DNA from: Acidobacteriota bacterium
GTDB lineage: Bacteria > Acidobacteriota > Vicinamibacteria > Vicinamibacterales > JACPPN01
Direction of reading: 5' to 3'
Length of the DNA stretch: 45,644 nt
Assembly (NCBI GenBank): GCA_016190995.1
Contig: JACPPN010000141.1
Location: 1 to 45,644 of the forward strand
Positions 18,693 to 27,617 of this stretch are shown piece by piece. The position numbers were made by a program, and so were the translations under genes. Numbering within the stretch: position 1 is the stretch's first letter; each line of letters starts with the position of its first letter. The notes beneath the pieces were generated by a model. The model was not told the origin of the DNA. It made no database searches and saw only the letters and a program-made list of their open reading frames with translations.

Positions 18693-19272
18693 GTGGGAGT
18701 ACCTAGCGAGAAGAGCTCACCGCATTGCGATTTCCGGCCACAAGATCACGATTCCTGAAGAAAGCGCGGCGTTTTCTGGAGTGCTGCGGCTCTGCGAACT
18801 CACTATAATGCGGCCCGGTCATGAAACACCACCAGATGTTGGGGAGCCTAAAGCAAGCCTGACACACGTGTGACGCAATGCACCACAGCCGGATGGCTGG
18901 GTTGAGCGAATCGGTCCGGGCCGGCGCCGTAGCCCGACTGCGAGCTGGCAGTGTCAGGCCCCCCGCTCGATGTGTATTGCGGCATGCTTTGGAAGCTCGC
19001 GCCTCGGGTACGACGCGTAGCGTGCTTTCGCCAGAGGGAGACGCCAGCACGAAACTGACCGGTGGCATCGCTGCCACCGCTCCCACGGGACCTATCTCTC
19101 GCGGAACCGATCCGGCGATCAGCGGGTGGATCCTGTCTCGACCGAGCACCGACTTTCAGCTTTCAGTCCCCGGGACTCCGCGCTACGTTTCGGCTCTTAG
19201 TCCTCGCGCTGATGGCCCGGACCAAGCAGCGGCGACAGACGCAGTGCATTCTGCTGTCATCTTAGACGGCTT

Positions 19273-19902
19273 ATGCGAACCCTCATTCTGGTCCCGATCA
19301 TTCACACCGAACGCGATCTGGGATCGCTCCTAGAGAGAGTGAGGGAGGAGTATGTCCAACGGTACGGCCTGGCGAAGTGGGAACAGCATCGCAAGGCAAT
19401 CCACGACGTCTGGGCGGAGATTCGCCGGCGGCTGAAGGCTCTGGACTTGTCGTATGCGAGTGTCCGCTTGTACCAGGACGGACTGCCTGTGTGTGGGCGG
19501 GAAGTGGACATCATCAAGGAAGTGGCTGCCCAGGGAAGCAAGAATCATCAGCTCCTCTTGGAGCTGATGCAACGGGGAGCCAAGCTGATGGGCACCGAAG
19601 ACCCACAACTGCTTCGAAGGGAGTATCGACTGCTGAAGGACGCCCTCGCCGCTGGCACTCCGCTGGAGGATAGCGGCGTCGCGGTCCGAGAGGACGATCA
19701 AAGCCGGCGCCTGCTGGCCGAACGTGATCGCTATGTCGCCAGACGAATCAAGACCACCTTATTGCGCGGCGAGATTGGCTTGCTCTTCTTGGGTCTGGCC
19801 CATGCCGTGGAGCACCTGCTGGAAGCAGACATCCTTGTGACGAACCTCCTCCCCGCGCTCCGAACGGGACCCGCCGCTGACAGGAACACGCTGAACCGGT
19901 AA
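19273..19902 (+). CDS. Conserved hypothetical protein at the 5' end of the gvp locus
   Basis: 209 aa, MRTLILVPIIHTERDLGSLLERVREEY...; ends 8 bp before the sigma-54 activator; no family recognised. Confidence 0.7.
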   Translation: MRTLILVPIIHTERDLGSLLERVREEYVQRYGLAKWEQHRKAIHDVWAEIRRRLKALDLSYASVRLYQDGLPVCGREVDIIKEVAAQGSKNHQLLLELMQRGAKLMGTEDPQLLRREYRLLKDALAAGTPLEDSGVAVREDDQSRRLLAERDRYVARRIKTTLLRGEIGLLFLGLAHAVEHLLEADILVTNLLPALRTGPAADRNTLNR

Positions 19903-19910
19903 GAAGTCCA

Positions 19911-21461
19911 ATGCCTGACCCGGCCTGCGCCCTTGTTGTAGATGACATGGAGGAGGCCCGTTGGGTCCTCTCCAATCTCCTCAGGGGGGAGGGTGTGGTG
20001 CCGGTAGCGGCCGCGAACGGGGAAGAGGCTCTGACCCGCCTTCGGCACCAGTCGTTCAACGTGGTGCTTCTCGATGTCCGCTTGCCGGATATGGACGGTT
20101 TGGCAGTGCTGACGCACATCAAGGGGCAGCAGAAGGACGTGCCCGTGATCATGTTCACGGGGTACGGGACTCCGAAGGACGCGGTCCGCTTGCTGAAAGC
20201 CGGGGCGTACGACTACCTAACCAAGCCCTTCAACAACGACGAGGCCCTCGGGACCATCCGCCGGGCCCTCGAAACATCGCCGCCTGAGCGCGAGTTCCGG
20301 CGATTCCGCGACGAGGCCCCGCGGCCGGCTCCCTTATCTGAAACGATGGGGAGCAGCCATGCTGTTCGAGACCTGATGGTGCAAGTGGCACGGGTCGCCC
20401 CGACGAACTTCTCTGTCTTGATTACCGGTGAGACCGGAGTGGGCAAGGAACTGGTGGCCCGCGCCGTTCATGGGTGTAGCGCCCGTGCTGGCAGGGCATT
20501 CGTGACCGTGGATTGCGGCGCCATTCCGGAGACCCTCATTGAGAATGAGCTGTTCGGACATGAGAAAGGCGCCTTCACCGGTGCCGATCGGGCTATGGCC
20601 GGGGCCTTCGAGCTGGCCCCCGGGGGGACGCTGTTCCTCGATGAGATAGGGAACCTGCCCCTGCCAATGCAGGCGAAGCTGCTGCAAGCCATCGACGAGA
20701 GACGAATTCAGCGGCTTGGCAGTGGGAAGACCCTGCAGCTCGATCTGCGGATACTCGCCGCAACCAACGAAGATCTGCACGCGATGGTGGAGCGACGCAC
20801 GTTTCGCCGGGATCTGTACCATCGCCTGGTGGAGTTCACGATTTCTGTCCCTCCGCTGAGAGAGCGGAAAGAGGACCTTCCGTTCCTCGTCAAACGCTTC
20901 TTGGATCTTACCAATCAGGAATTGGGCAAAAGCGTGCGAGGCCTTCAGGAGGCGGCTTGGAACGAAGTTCAGCTCTACGACTGGCCCGGCAACGTTCGGG
21001 AGTTACGCAATGTTGTTCGCCGTGCGGTGCTGCTCGCCGATAGCAAGGACGAGCTGATCACGTCGCGCCACCTAACCATAGGCGGGCCAACGAGCCAGGG
21101 GCACGGCCGCTACTCGTGCTCACCCATGGATTGCTCGGCTTGCGGTGACGGCTGGTCGCTCGTCTGTGCAGGGCTGCAACAGGATTGGGCCTCATGGCTG
21201 AGCAAGTTTGGCACCCATCCTCCGCTGAAAGAGGCCATGCGGCGAGCGGCAGGTCGGGTGGAGTACGTACTCTTAAACCAGGCGCTGCAACAGGCCAAGG
21301 GCAATAAGGCTGAAGCTGCTCGGCTCCTACATGTCGACTATAAGACTGTTCTTACGAAGTTGAAAGCTCATAGTATTTTCGATCCCGTCAGATCAGAGGA
21401 AGGGGCAGTCCATGACCACCAAGCGCAGCGAGGAGTTCGACGAGGGGAAACGCCGGCTTGA
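19911..21461 (+). CDS. Sigma-54-dependent response regulator (NtrC family), probable gvp regulator
   Basis: Receiver ALVVDDMEEARWVL...VVLLDVRLPDMDG; AAA+ GETGVGKELVARAVH, GHEKGAFTGADRAM, GGTLFLDEIGNLPL; Fis-type C-terminus GNKAEAARLLHVDYKTVLTKLK. Confidence 0.95.
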   Translation: MPDPACALVVDDMEEARWVLSNLLRGEGVVPVAAANGEEALTRLRHQSFNVVLLDVRLPDMDGLAVLTHIKGQQKDVPVIMFTGYGTPKDAVRLLKAGAYDYLTKPFNNDEALGTIRRALETSPPEREFRRFRDEAPRPAPLSETMGSSHAVRDLMVQVARVAPTNFSVLITGETGVGKELVARAVHGCSARAGRAFVTVDCGAIPETLIENELFGHEKGAFTGADRAMAGAFELAPGGTLFLDEIGNLPLPMQAKLLQAIDERRIQRLGSGKTLQLDLRILAATNEDLHAMVERRTFRRDLYHRLVEFTISVPPLRERKEDLPFLVKRFLDLTNQELGKSVRGLQEAAWNEVQLYDWPGNVRELRNVVRRAVLLADSKDELITSRHLTIGGPTSQGHGRYSCSPMDCSACGDGWSLVCAGLQQDWASWLSKFGTHPPLKEAMRRAAGRVEYVLLNQALQQAKGNKAEAARLLHVDYKTVLTKLKAHSIFDPVRSEEGAVHDHQAQRGVRRGETPA

Positions 21462-22011
21462 AGAAATCGGGCGCAGGCTCGGGAACCTGTTCGGAAAGCC
21501 AGGCCCAGCCAAGAGGCAGCAGTCCGGGCTTGGCGCGTTTCTCGGCGGGCTCGGCGGCCTCATCGAACAGGTGAGCGACCTGGCAGAGAAGGCCGAACAG
21601 GCGGGAGGCGAAGTGACCGAGACCGGCGAGTTCGGTGTGGGATCGGAGAAACCGGTCCGGGCGGTGTACGGGTTTACGGTCAAGGTCGGTCTCGGCGAGA
21701 AAGGGCTCAAGGTTGAACCTTTCGGAAACGTCCGCAAAGACGAGCACAGCGGTCAGGTTGTCGTGAGACCGATTCGGGAGCCGATGTCCGATGTGTTCGA
21801 CGAACCGGACCACATTCTGATTGTGGCCGAGGTGCCGGGGATCATGCAGGAGGATGTCCGGCTGGAACTGCACGAGGACATCCTCACGCTTGCCGCGGAG
21901 CGGGGCGATACGAGATACCGCAAAGAAGTGCTCTTGCCGAGGAGTGTTTCACCCGACAAGATGAGTTTCAGCTGTCGCAATGGGATTCTGAACGTCAAGC
22001 TCCCCAAGTAG
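21412..22011 (+). CDS. gvpH: GvpH-like gas vesicle protein with Hsp20 alpha-crystallin domain
   Basis: N-terminal LGAFLGGLGGLIEQVSDLAEKAEQ; C-terminal PMSDVFDEPDHILIVAEVPGIMQEDVRLELHEDILTLAAERGDTRYRKEVLLPRSVSPDKMSFSCRNGILNVKLPK. Confidence 0.85.
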   Translation: MTTKRSEEFDEGKRRLEEIGRRLGNLFGKPGPAKRQQSGLGAFLGGLGGLIEQVSDLAEKAEQAGGEVTETGEFGVGSEKPVRAVYGFTVKVGLGEKGLKVEPFGNVRKDEHSGQVVVRPIREPMSDVFDEPDHILIVAEVPGIMQEDVRLELHEDILTLAAERGDTRYRKEVLLPRSVSPDKMSFSCRNGILNVKLPK

Positions 22012-22036
22012 CGCAGCCCTTCGCTTCTGACATTCA

Positions 22037-24199
22037 ATGGCTAAAGATGCGGACACTAGGGAGATGAACGCCGACGGCACCCTGCACCTGAAAGTGACCG
22101 AGGCGCTCGCCAAGGACGTCGGTCGAGCGCTGGCCAGGATGGATCCTGCTGATATCAAGGCCCTTGGAGCTGAGATTGGCGACATCGTGGAGGTTTCCGG
22201 AAAGCGCAGCACCGCCTGCAAGCTCATGCCGGCTTACAAGGAAGAACGCGCGGGGTCCCGGATCCAGCTCGACGGCCTCTCGCGGACAAATGCAGGCGTG
22301 GCTCTCGACGATGTCATATCGGTGCGCAAGGTGCGCGCGCAGCCCAGTCAGCGGCTAGTCCTGTCTCCCACTACCGTTGCCCCGACGGACCGCGACCTGA
22401 CCTACATCGGGAACTTGCTTGATGGCCTGCCGGTGATGGAAGGCGATCAGATTCGGGCCATCCTGTTCGGGAGCCGTCACATCGACTTTGTCGTCCGGGA
22501 GACCGGCCCCAAGGGGCCGGTTATCATCGTGCCCACGACGGCTCTCAGAGTGGAACCGCCGCGCGCGGAAAAGGATGCTCACCGGACCGGCCGTCCCACC
22601 CTGTCCTACGAGGACATCGGCGGGCTCAAGCGCCAGCTCCAGCGCGTGAGAGAAATCATCGAGCTCCCCTTGCGCTATCCGGAAGTGTTCGCCCGCCTGG
22701 GGATTGACGCACCCAAGGGGGTTCTCCTCCATGGACCGCCGGGGTGCGGGAAGACGCTGATCGCGCGGGCCGTTGCCCACGAAACGGACGCGAGCTTCTT
22801 CGCGATCACCGGGCCGGAAATCGTCCACAAGTTCTATGGGGAGAGCGAGGCTCACTTACGCAGGATCTTTGACGAGGCCACCAAACGCGCCCCGAGCATC
22901 ATCTTCATTGACGAGATCGACGCCATCGCCCCCCGTCGCGAAACCGTTGTTGGTGACGTGGAGAAGCGGGTCGTCGCCCAACTGCTGGGCCTAATGGACG
23001 GCCTCAAAGCTCGCGGGCAGGTCCTCGTCATTGCGGCGACCAACCTCCCCAACGCCCTCGACCCGGCGTTGCGGCGGCCCGGGCGCTTCGATCGGGAGAT
23101 TGTCATTCCCATCCCGGACCGCCATGGTCGGCTGGAGATCTTGGAGATTCACAGCCGGGGCATGCCGTTGGCCAAGGATGTCGATCTCGTCTATCTGGGT
23201 GAGATCACCCACGGTTTCGTGGGCGCCGATCTGGAAGCGCTCTGCCGTGAGGCGGCCATGAACTGCCTGCGGCGGATCATGCCCGAGATTGATTTTGCGC
23301 AAGCGATGATCCCTCGCGCGGCGCTGGCGGAGCTCGAAGTCCGGCGGGAGGATTTCCTGTCGGCGTTGCGTGAAGTGGAACCCTCGGCCTTGCGCGAAGT
23401 CTTCGTCGAGATGCCCAGTACGACCTGGGATGATGTCGGCGGGCTCGAAGACGTGAAACGGCTGCTCCGAGAGGCCGTGGAGTGGCCGGTCAAGTACCCG
23501 GACCTGTTCGCGGCGGCCGGTGTGAAGCCGCCGAAAGGGATCGTGCTCACCGGGCCGCCGGGCTGTGGCAAGACGCTCCTGGTCCAGGCTCTGGCCAATG
23601 CCACCCAGGTGAATTTCATCGCGGTGAAAGGCCCGGCGTTGTTGTCGAAGTATGTCGGCGAATCGGAACGGGGTGTGCGAGAGGTGTTCCGCAAAGCCAA
23701 GCAGGCATCTCCGTGCATCGTCTTTTTTGACGAGATCGACGCCTTGCTCCCGACGCGCTCGAGCGGCGCTACAGACTCTCACGTCAGTGAACGGGTCGTT
23801 GGACAGTTCCTGGCTGAGTTGGACGGGGTGGAGAAGCTCACGGGCGTGCTCGTCGTGGCGGCGACGAACCGGCCGGACATCCTTGACCCGGCCCTGATGC
23901 GCGCGGGGCGCCTGGACGTGGTGGTGGAGATCTCGCAGCCCAATGAAGAGGAACGTCTGGCAATCCTCAAGGTGCACACGCGTGGCAAATCCGTGAGTAC
24001 GAACGTGTGTCTTGAGGCGGTCGCTGCTCAAACCGACGGCCTGACCGGCGCCGATCTCGAGGCGATCTGCCAGCGCGCCGCGCTGAACGCCGTTCGAGAA
24101 CTGATTTCTGCGAGCCCGGATGTGGCAGACGGCAAGGACATCGCTGTGGTGATTGAACGCCGCCACCTTGAAACGGCTGTGCAGGAGAGCAACCGGTGA
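22037..24199 (+). CDS. Cdc48/p97 (VAT)-type AAA+ ATPase with N domain and two AAA modules
   Basis: N-domain LKVTEALAKDVGRALARMDPADIKALGAEIGDIVEVSGKR; D1 GPPGCGKTLIARAVAHE / IIFIDEIDAIAPRR; D2 GPPGCGKTLLVQALANA / IVFFDEIDALLPTR. Confidence 0.95.
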   Translation: MAKDADTREMNADGTLHLKVTEALAKDVGRALARMDPADIKALGAEIGDIVEVSGKRSTACKLMPAYKEERAGSRIQLDGLSRTNAGVALDDVISVRKVRAQPSQRLVLSPTTVAPTDRDLTYIGNLLDGLPVMEGDQIRAILFGSRHIDFVVRETGPKGPVIIVPTTALRVEPPRAEKDAHRTGRPTLSYEDIGGLKRQLQRVREIIELPLRYPEVFARLGIDAPKGVLLHGPPGCGKTLIARAVAHETDASFFAITGPEIVHKFYGESEAHLRRIFDEATKRAPSIIFIDEIDAIAPRRETVVGDVEKRVVAQLLGLMDGLKARGQVLVIAATNLPNALDPALRRPGRFDREIVIPIPDRHGRLEILEIHSRGMPLAKDVDLVYLGEITHGFVGADLEALCREAAMNCLRRIMPEIDFAQAMIPRAALAELEVRREDFLSALREVEPSALREVFVEMPSTTWDDVGGLEDVKRLLREAVEWPVKYPDLFAAAGVKPPKGIVLTGPPGCGKTLLVQALANATQVNFIAVKGPALLSKYVGESERGVREVFRKAKQASPCIVFFDEIDALLPTRSSGATDSHVSERVVGQFLAELDGVEKLTGVLVVAATNRPDILDPALMRAGRLDVVVEISQPNEEERLAILKVHTRGKSVSTNVCLEAVAAQTDGLTGADLEAICQRAALNAVRELISASPDVADGKDIAVVIERRHLETAVQESNR

Positions 24200-25038
24200 A
24201 GGAATCGCAAGACGCGACCACGGCCACCGGCGTCTACCTCTACTGCCTGGCGCGTCCCACGTGCCTCTCAGTTGTGACAGATCTCGCTGAGCACGGTGTT
24301 GGCGTCGATGAGGGGTACGGGGTGTCCTCGCTGGAGCACGATGGGGTGGTTGCCGTTGTCGGGCGGGTCGATCCCGGTGAGTTTCACGATGAGAACATGC
24401 AGACGTTGAAGTGGGTTGGTCCCCGTGCTCTGCGTCACGAAGCCGTTGTAGAAGCAATTATGGTCACATCCCCGGTCCTGCCGGTCAAATTTGGGACGAT
24501 CTTCAGCTCGCTGACGAGTCTCGAAAGTCTGCTGGCCCGCCATCACGACACCATCTCGCGAACTCTGGAGGAACTGTGCGACAAGGCCGAGTGGAGCGTG
24601 AAGGGCTACCTCGAGGAAGAGGCCGCCCGCCGACATCTCGCTGCTGCGGACCTCGCCGTTCAATCCCGGCTTGCGCGGCTCTCGCCGGCGCCGGGCGCGC
24701 GCTACTTTCAGCAGAAGCAAGTGGACGCCATGATTGACGGGGCCCTGCGGGTGTGGGTGAAGAACGTGACCCAGGACATCCACGCGGCGCTCGCGGCGCA
24801 TTCTGCGGAGTCGACCAAATTGAGCATCCGATCCAGCACCGCGAGCGCACGCTCGGAACCACCGATCCTCAACGACAGCTTCCTGGTGAGCCGGTCTGCG
24901 TTGCCCGGCTTTTGCGCCGCTGTTGAAGGTCAGAAACGAGCTTACAGTGAGAACGGTCTGACGCTAGAAGTACGAGGGCCCTGGCCGCCCTACAATTTTT
25001 GTCCGAATCTCACCGGTTCTGGCCCGGACGATCGATGA
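24196..25038 (+). CDS. gvpF: GvpL/GvpF family gas vesicle protein
   Basis: GVYLYCLARP...EAIMVTSPVLPVKFGTIFSSLTSLESLL...LTLEVRGPWPPYNF; GTGA overlap with the AAA+ gene. Confidence 0.92.
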   Translation: MKESQDATTATGVYLYCLARPTCLSVVTDLAEHGVGVDEGYGVSSLEHDGVVAVVGRVDPGEFHDENMQTLKWVGPRALRHEAVVEAIMVTSPVLPVKFGTIFSSLTSLESLLARHHDTISRTLEELCDKAEWSVKGYLEEEAARRHLAAADLAVQSRLARLSPAPGARYFQQKQVDAMIDGALRVWVKNVTQDIHAALAAHSAESTKLSIRSSTASARSEPPILNDSFLVSRSALPGFCAAVEGQKRAYSENGLTLEVRGPWPPYNFCPNLTGSGPDDR

Positions 25039-26567
25039 AAAAGAGCGCCGCTTTCGCCGCAGCGGACGAGCCTTTGACCGACAAGACAGCGACGCTGCGC
25101 CCGGCCACGCCGTTGGAAGGCTGGTACGAGAGACTCTACACGATGCTCTTGGCGAGTATCCCATTCTCGCTCATCGTGATCGACCGGTCGCTGCAGATCG
25201 TCTCCGCCAACCGCAATTTCCTCGAGAAATCGCGGCGTCGCGAGCGCGATACGCTGGGTGCTCGCGTCAGTGAGATCTTCCCGAGCGCGATCTTGGGTTA
25301 CACACGCCTGGAAGCCAAGATCCAGAGGGTCTTCGAAACCGGAAAGCCGCTGGACGGCGAGCAAATGACCTACCGCGCACCTGGTATCCCGACGCGGATC
25401 TATTACTACACGGTTGTCCCGATCAAACGGGACGACGGGATGGTCGAGAACGCGCTGCTCCTGATGGACGACATCACCGAGAAGGTGAACCTGATCGAAA
25501 AGACCCGCTGGATCGAAGGCCACCTGGCGAGTGTGGTTGAGAATGCCAACGACCTCGTGATCTCCACCGATTCAGAGGGGCGCGTCATCACGTGGAATCC
25601 GGCTGCGGAGCACGTCTCTGGCTATCGAGCCGAGGAAGTGGGAGGACGACAGCTCGCCGACCTGTGCGACCCGGGCCAGCGACAAGAGATGACAGCGATC
25701 ATTCAGCAGCTCGTCACCGGACACGAGGTGAAGTCCCTTGAACTGAACCTTCTCGCGAGTTCCGGGAAGTCGGTTCCGGTTGCCTGGTCGTGTTCGCCGA
25801 TGCGCGACGACTCGGGGCACGTGAGTGGCGTCGTGGCGGTTGGACGAGACCTGTCTGAGCGCCGGGCGTTCGAGATGCAGCTGTTCCAGAGCGAGAAGCT
25901 CGCTGCCCTGGGCATCATGGCGGGGGGCATCGCTCATGAGCTGCGCAATCCCCTCTCGGTCAGTTTCTCCGCGGCACAGTTTCTGCTCGCGCAGCCACTG
26001 GACGAGACGTTCCGCGAGGAATGCATCCAGAAAGTCATCAGCGGCATCCAGAGGGCGTCTACGATCATCGAGACGCTGCTGCACTTCGCCAAGCCCTCGG
26101 AAAACGCTCGACTACAACCGGTCGACCTGGGGGCGCTGGTGCGGGAGACCGTGCGTCTTGTCGCCCACCAAGCGAGACTCCAAAAGGTCAAGCTGAGTCT
26201 GCACTCTTCCCTGTCGCCCGTGTCGATCCTGGGGAATGCGAACCTTCTGCAACAGGTGGTCATGAACCTGATCTTGAACGCCTGCCAGGCGATGCCCACC
26301 GGTGGCGACCTCGCGATCGCGGTGGACCACGAGGAGGCCGATGCAATCGTGCGTATGCAGGATTCGGGTTGCGGGATCTCGCCGACGAACCTGAGAAAGA
26401 TCTTTGACCCGTTCTTCACCACACGGCCGATCGGGAGTGGCACAGGCCTGGGGCTGACCATGAGCTACACGATTGTGGAACAACATCGGGGCAGCCTTGA
26501 GGTAGAAAGTGTGGAAGGCCAGGGCAGTACGTTTACCGTCCGCCTACCGCTCGCGCCATGGGGCTAG
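25035..26567 (+). CDS. PAS-domain sensor histidine kinase
   Basis: SIPFSLIVIDRSLQIVSANRNFLEKS; LGIMAGGIAHELRNPLSVSFSAAQFL (H box); NLILNACQAMPTGG; IFDPFFTTRPIGSGTGLGLTMSYTIVEQHRG; ATGA overlap with gvpF. Confidence 0.95.
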   Translation: MKKSAAFAAADEPLTDKTATLRPATPLEGWYERLYTMLLASIPFSLIVIDRSLQIVSANRNFLEKSRRRERDTLGARVSEIFPSAILGYTRLEAKIQRVFETGKPLDGEQMTYRAPGIPTRIYYYTVVPIKRDDGMVENALLLMDDITEKVNLIEKTRWIEGHLASVVENANDLVISTDSEGRVITWNPAAEHVSGYRAEEVGGRQLADLCDPGQRQEMTAIIQQLVTGHEVKSLELNLLASSGKSVPVAWSCSPMRDDSGHVSGVVAVGRDLSERRAFEMQLFQSEKLAALGIMAGGIAHELRNPLSVSFSAAQFLLAQPLDETFREECIQKVISGIQRASTIIETLLHFAKPSENARLQPVDLGALVRETVRLVAHQARLQKVKLSLHSSLSPVSILGNANLLQQVVMNLILNACQAMPTGGDLAIAVDHEEADAIVRMQDSGCGISPTNLRKIFDPFFTTRPIGSGTGLGLTMSYTIVEQHRGSLEVESVEGQGSTFTVRLPLAPWG

Positions 26568-27019
26568 GACATAGGATTACATGGGTGATGCGACGGTTGA
26601 GTGCGGCGGCGACGGCTCGGTGTGTCCTCGTTGTAGACGATGACGCGGATGTGTGCTGGGCCTTGGACAGGCTGCTGCAGGGCGAGGGCTTCACGGTCTT
26701 GACGGTGGGGAGCGGCGCCGAAGCCCTCGCGGCCCTCAAGGAGACAGTGTTCCGTGTGATCCTCGTCGATGCCAAGCTCGCGGACATCGAAGGGATCGAT
26801 CTGGCGCAACGCATTCAGGCTGAAACACCGAGTAAGGCTCCGCTGATCTTGGTCTCCGGGTACTTCTACGCTGACGACAAGGTCGTGCAGGAGTGCTTGG
26901 GGAAAGGGCTCTTTTCCACCTTCGTCACGAAGCCGTTTCTTCACGAGGATCTGCGCCGAGCCGTTCGAAAGGCCCTATGGAGAGGAGCCGGCGTCGCGAG
27001 TATGGAGTGCCTTCCATAG
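26558..27019 (+). CDS. Response regulator receiver protein paired with the histidine kinase
   Basis: CVLVVDDDADVCWALDRLLQGEGFTVLTV...VILVDAKLADIEGIDL...FVTKPFLHEDLRRAV; overlaps HK 3' end. Confidence 0.92.
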   Translation: MGLGHRITWVMRRLSAAATARCVLVVDDDADVCWALDRLLQGEGFTVLTVGSGAEALAALKETVFRVILVDAKLADIEGIDLAQRIQAETPSKAPLILVSGYFYADDKVVQECLGKGLFSTFVTKPFLHEDLRRAVRKALWRGAGVASMECLP

Positions 27020-27124
27020 CGCCGCCTCCCCAGTATCATGATGCACCAACTGGGTCTGACAATCCACGCGACCCGTCACGCCAACGGCTTCTCACCCAGC
27101 ATAGGTTTCCGATTTCATTATCTT

Positions 27125-27158
27125 GCCTGGAATTCGACGACCGAGTCGTTTGCCAGGC
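27125..27158 (+). promoter_or_regulatory. 34-bp nested dyad upstream of gvpA (candidate regulator binding site)
   Basis: GCCTGG-aatt-CGAC-gaccga-GTCG-tttg-CCAGGC: two concentric perfect arms with symmetric spacing. Confidence 0.55.
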
Positions 27159-27203
27159 TTCGCTCGCGGGCAACGGTGACGTGAGAAACTCGAGGTCTCG
27201 TCG

Positions 27204-27220
27204 TGCGCACACTTCTTGCT
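27204..27220 (+). promoter_or_regulatory. Weak candidate sigma-54 -24/-12 promoter upstream of gvpA
   Basis: tgcGCAC-N5-TTGCT compared with TGGCAC-N5-TTGCW; the GG of the -24 box is imperfect. About 90 bp upstream of gvpA, with an upstream dyad. Confidence 0.3.
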
Positions 27221-27310
27221 AGTTCCCTTCCGGGTCCCTCCCTGGACGCGCAGTGCCCAATGCCGTCTTCTCAGAAATCTATCTCAAGGGGAGAAAGGAG
27301 GTGAGTGCGG

Positions 27311-27529
27311 TTGGCCAAAGTACAGAAATCGACGGACTCCTCAAGCTTGGCAGAAGTCGTGGACCGGATCCTGGAAAAAGGGATCGTGATCGACGCGTGG
27401 GCCAAGGTGTCGCTGGTCGGCATCGAGCTACTCTCGATCGAGGCGCGTGTTGTGATCGCGTCGGTCGAGACCTATCTGAAGTACGCGGAGGCGATCGGTC
27501 TTACAGCCAGCGCGGCTGCGCCGGCGTAG
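27311..27529 (+). CDS. gvpA: Major gas vesicle structural protein GvpA
   Basis: [68 protein letters not shown] at 27311 is well placed after AAAGGAGG (27294-27301); ORF track uses GTG at 27305. Confidence 0.97.
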   Translation: MAKVQKSTDSSSLAEVVDRILEKGIVIDAWAKVSLVGIELLSIEARVVIASVETYLKYAEAIGLTASAAAPA

Positions 27530-27617
27530 GGACCGGCGCGATCGAGTCCGCACCGGTGAGGGAACCCGAGGGGCCCCCTTCCCCGGTCGGCGCCGGCCGA
27601 AAGGAGAAAGAGTTCTC

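Noticed and set aside
22991-24457. 488-aa minus-strand ORF antisense to the Cdc48-type ATPase
   Set aside because: Low-complexity, Arg/His-rich translation typical of antisense frames in high-GC genes; the plus strand has clear AAA+ motifs.
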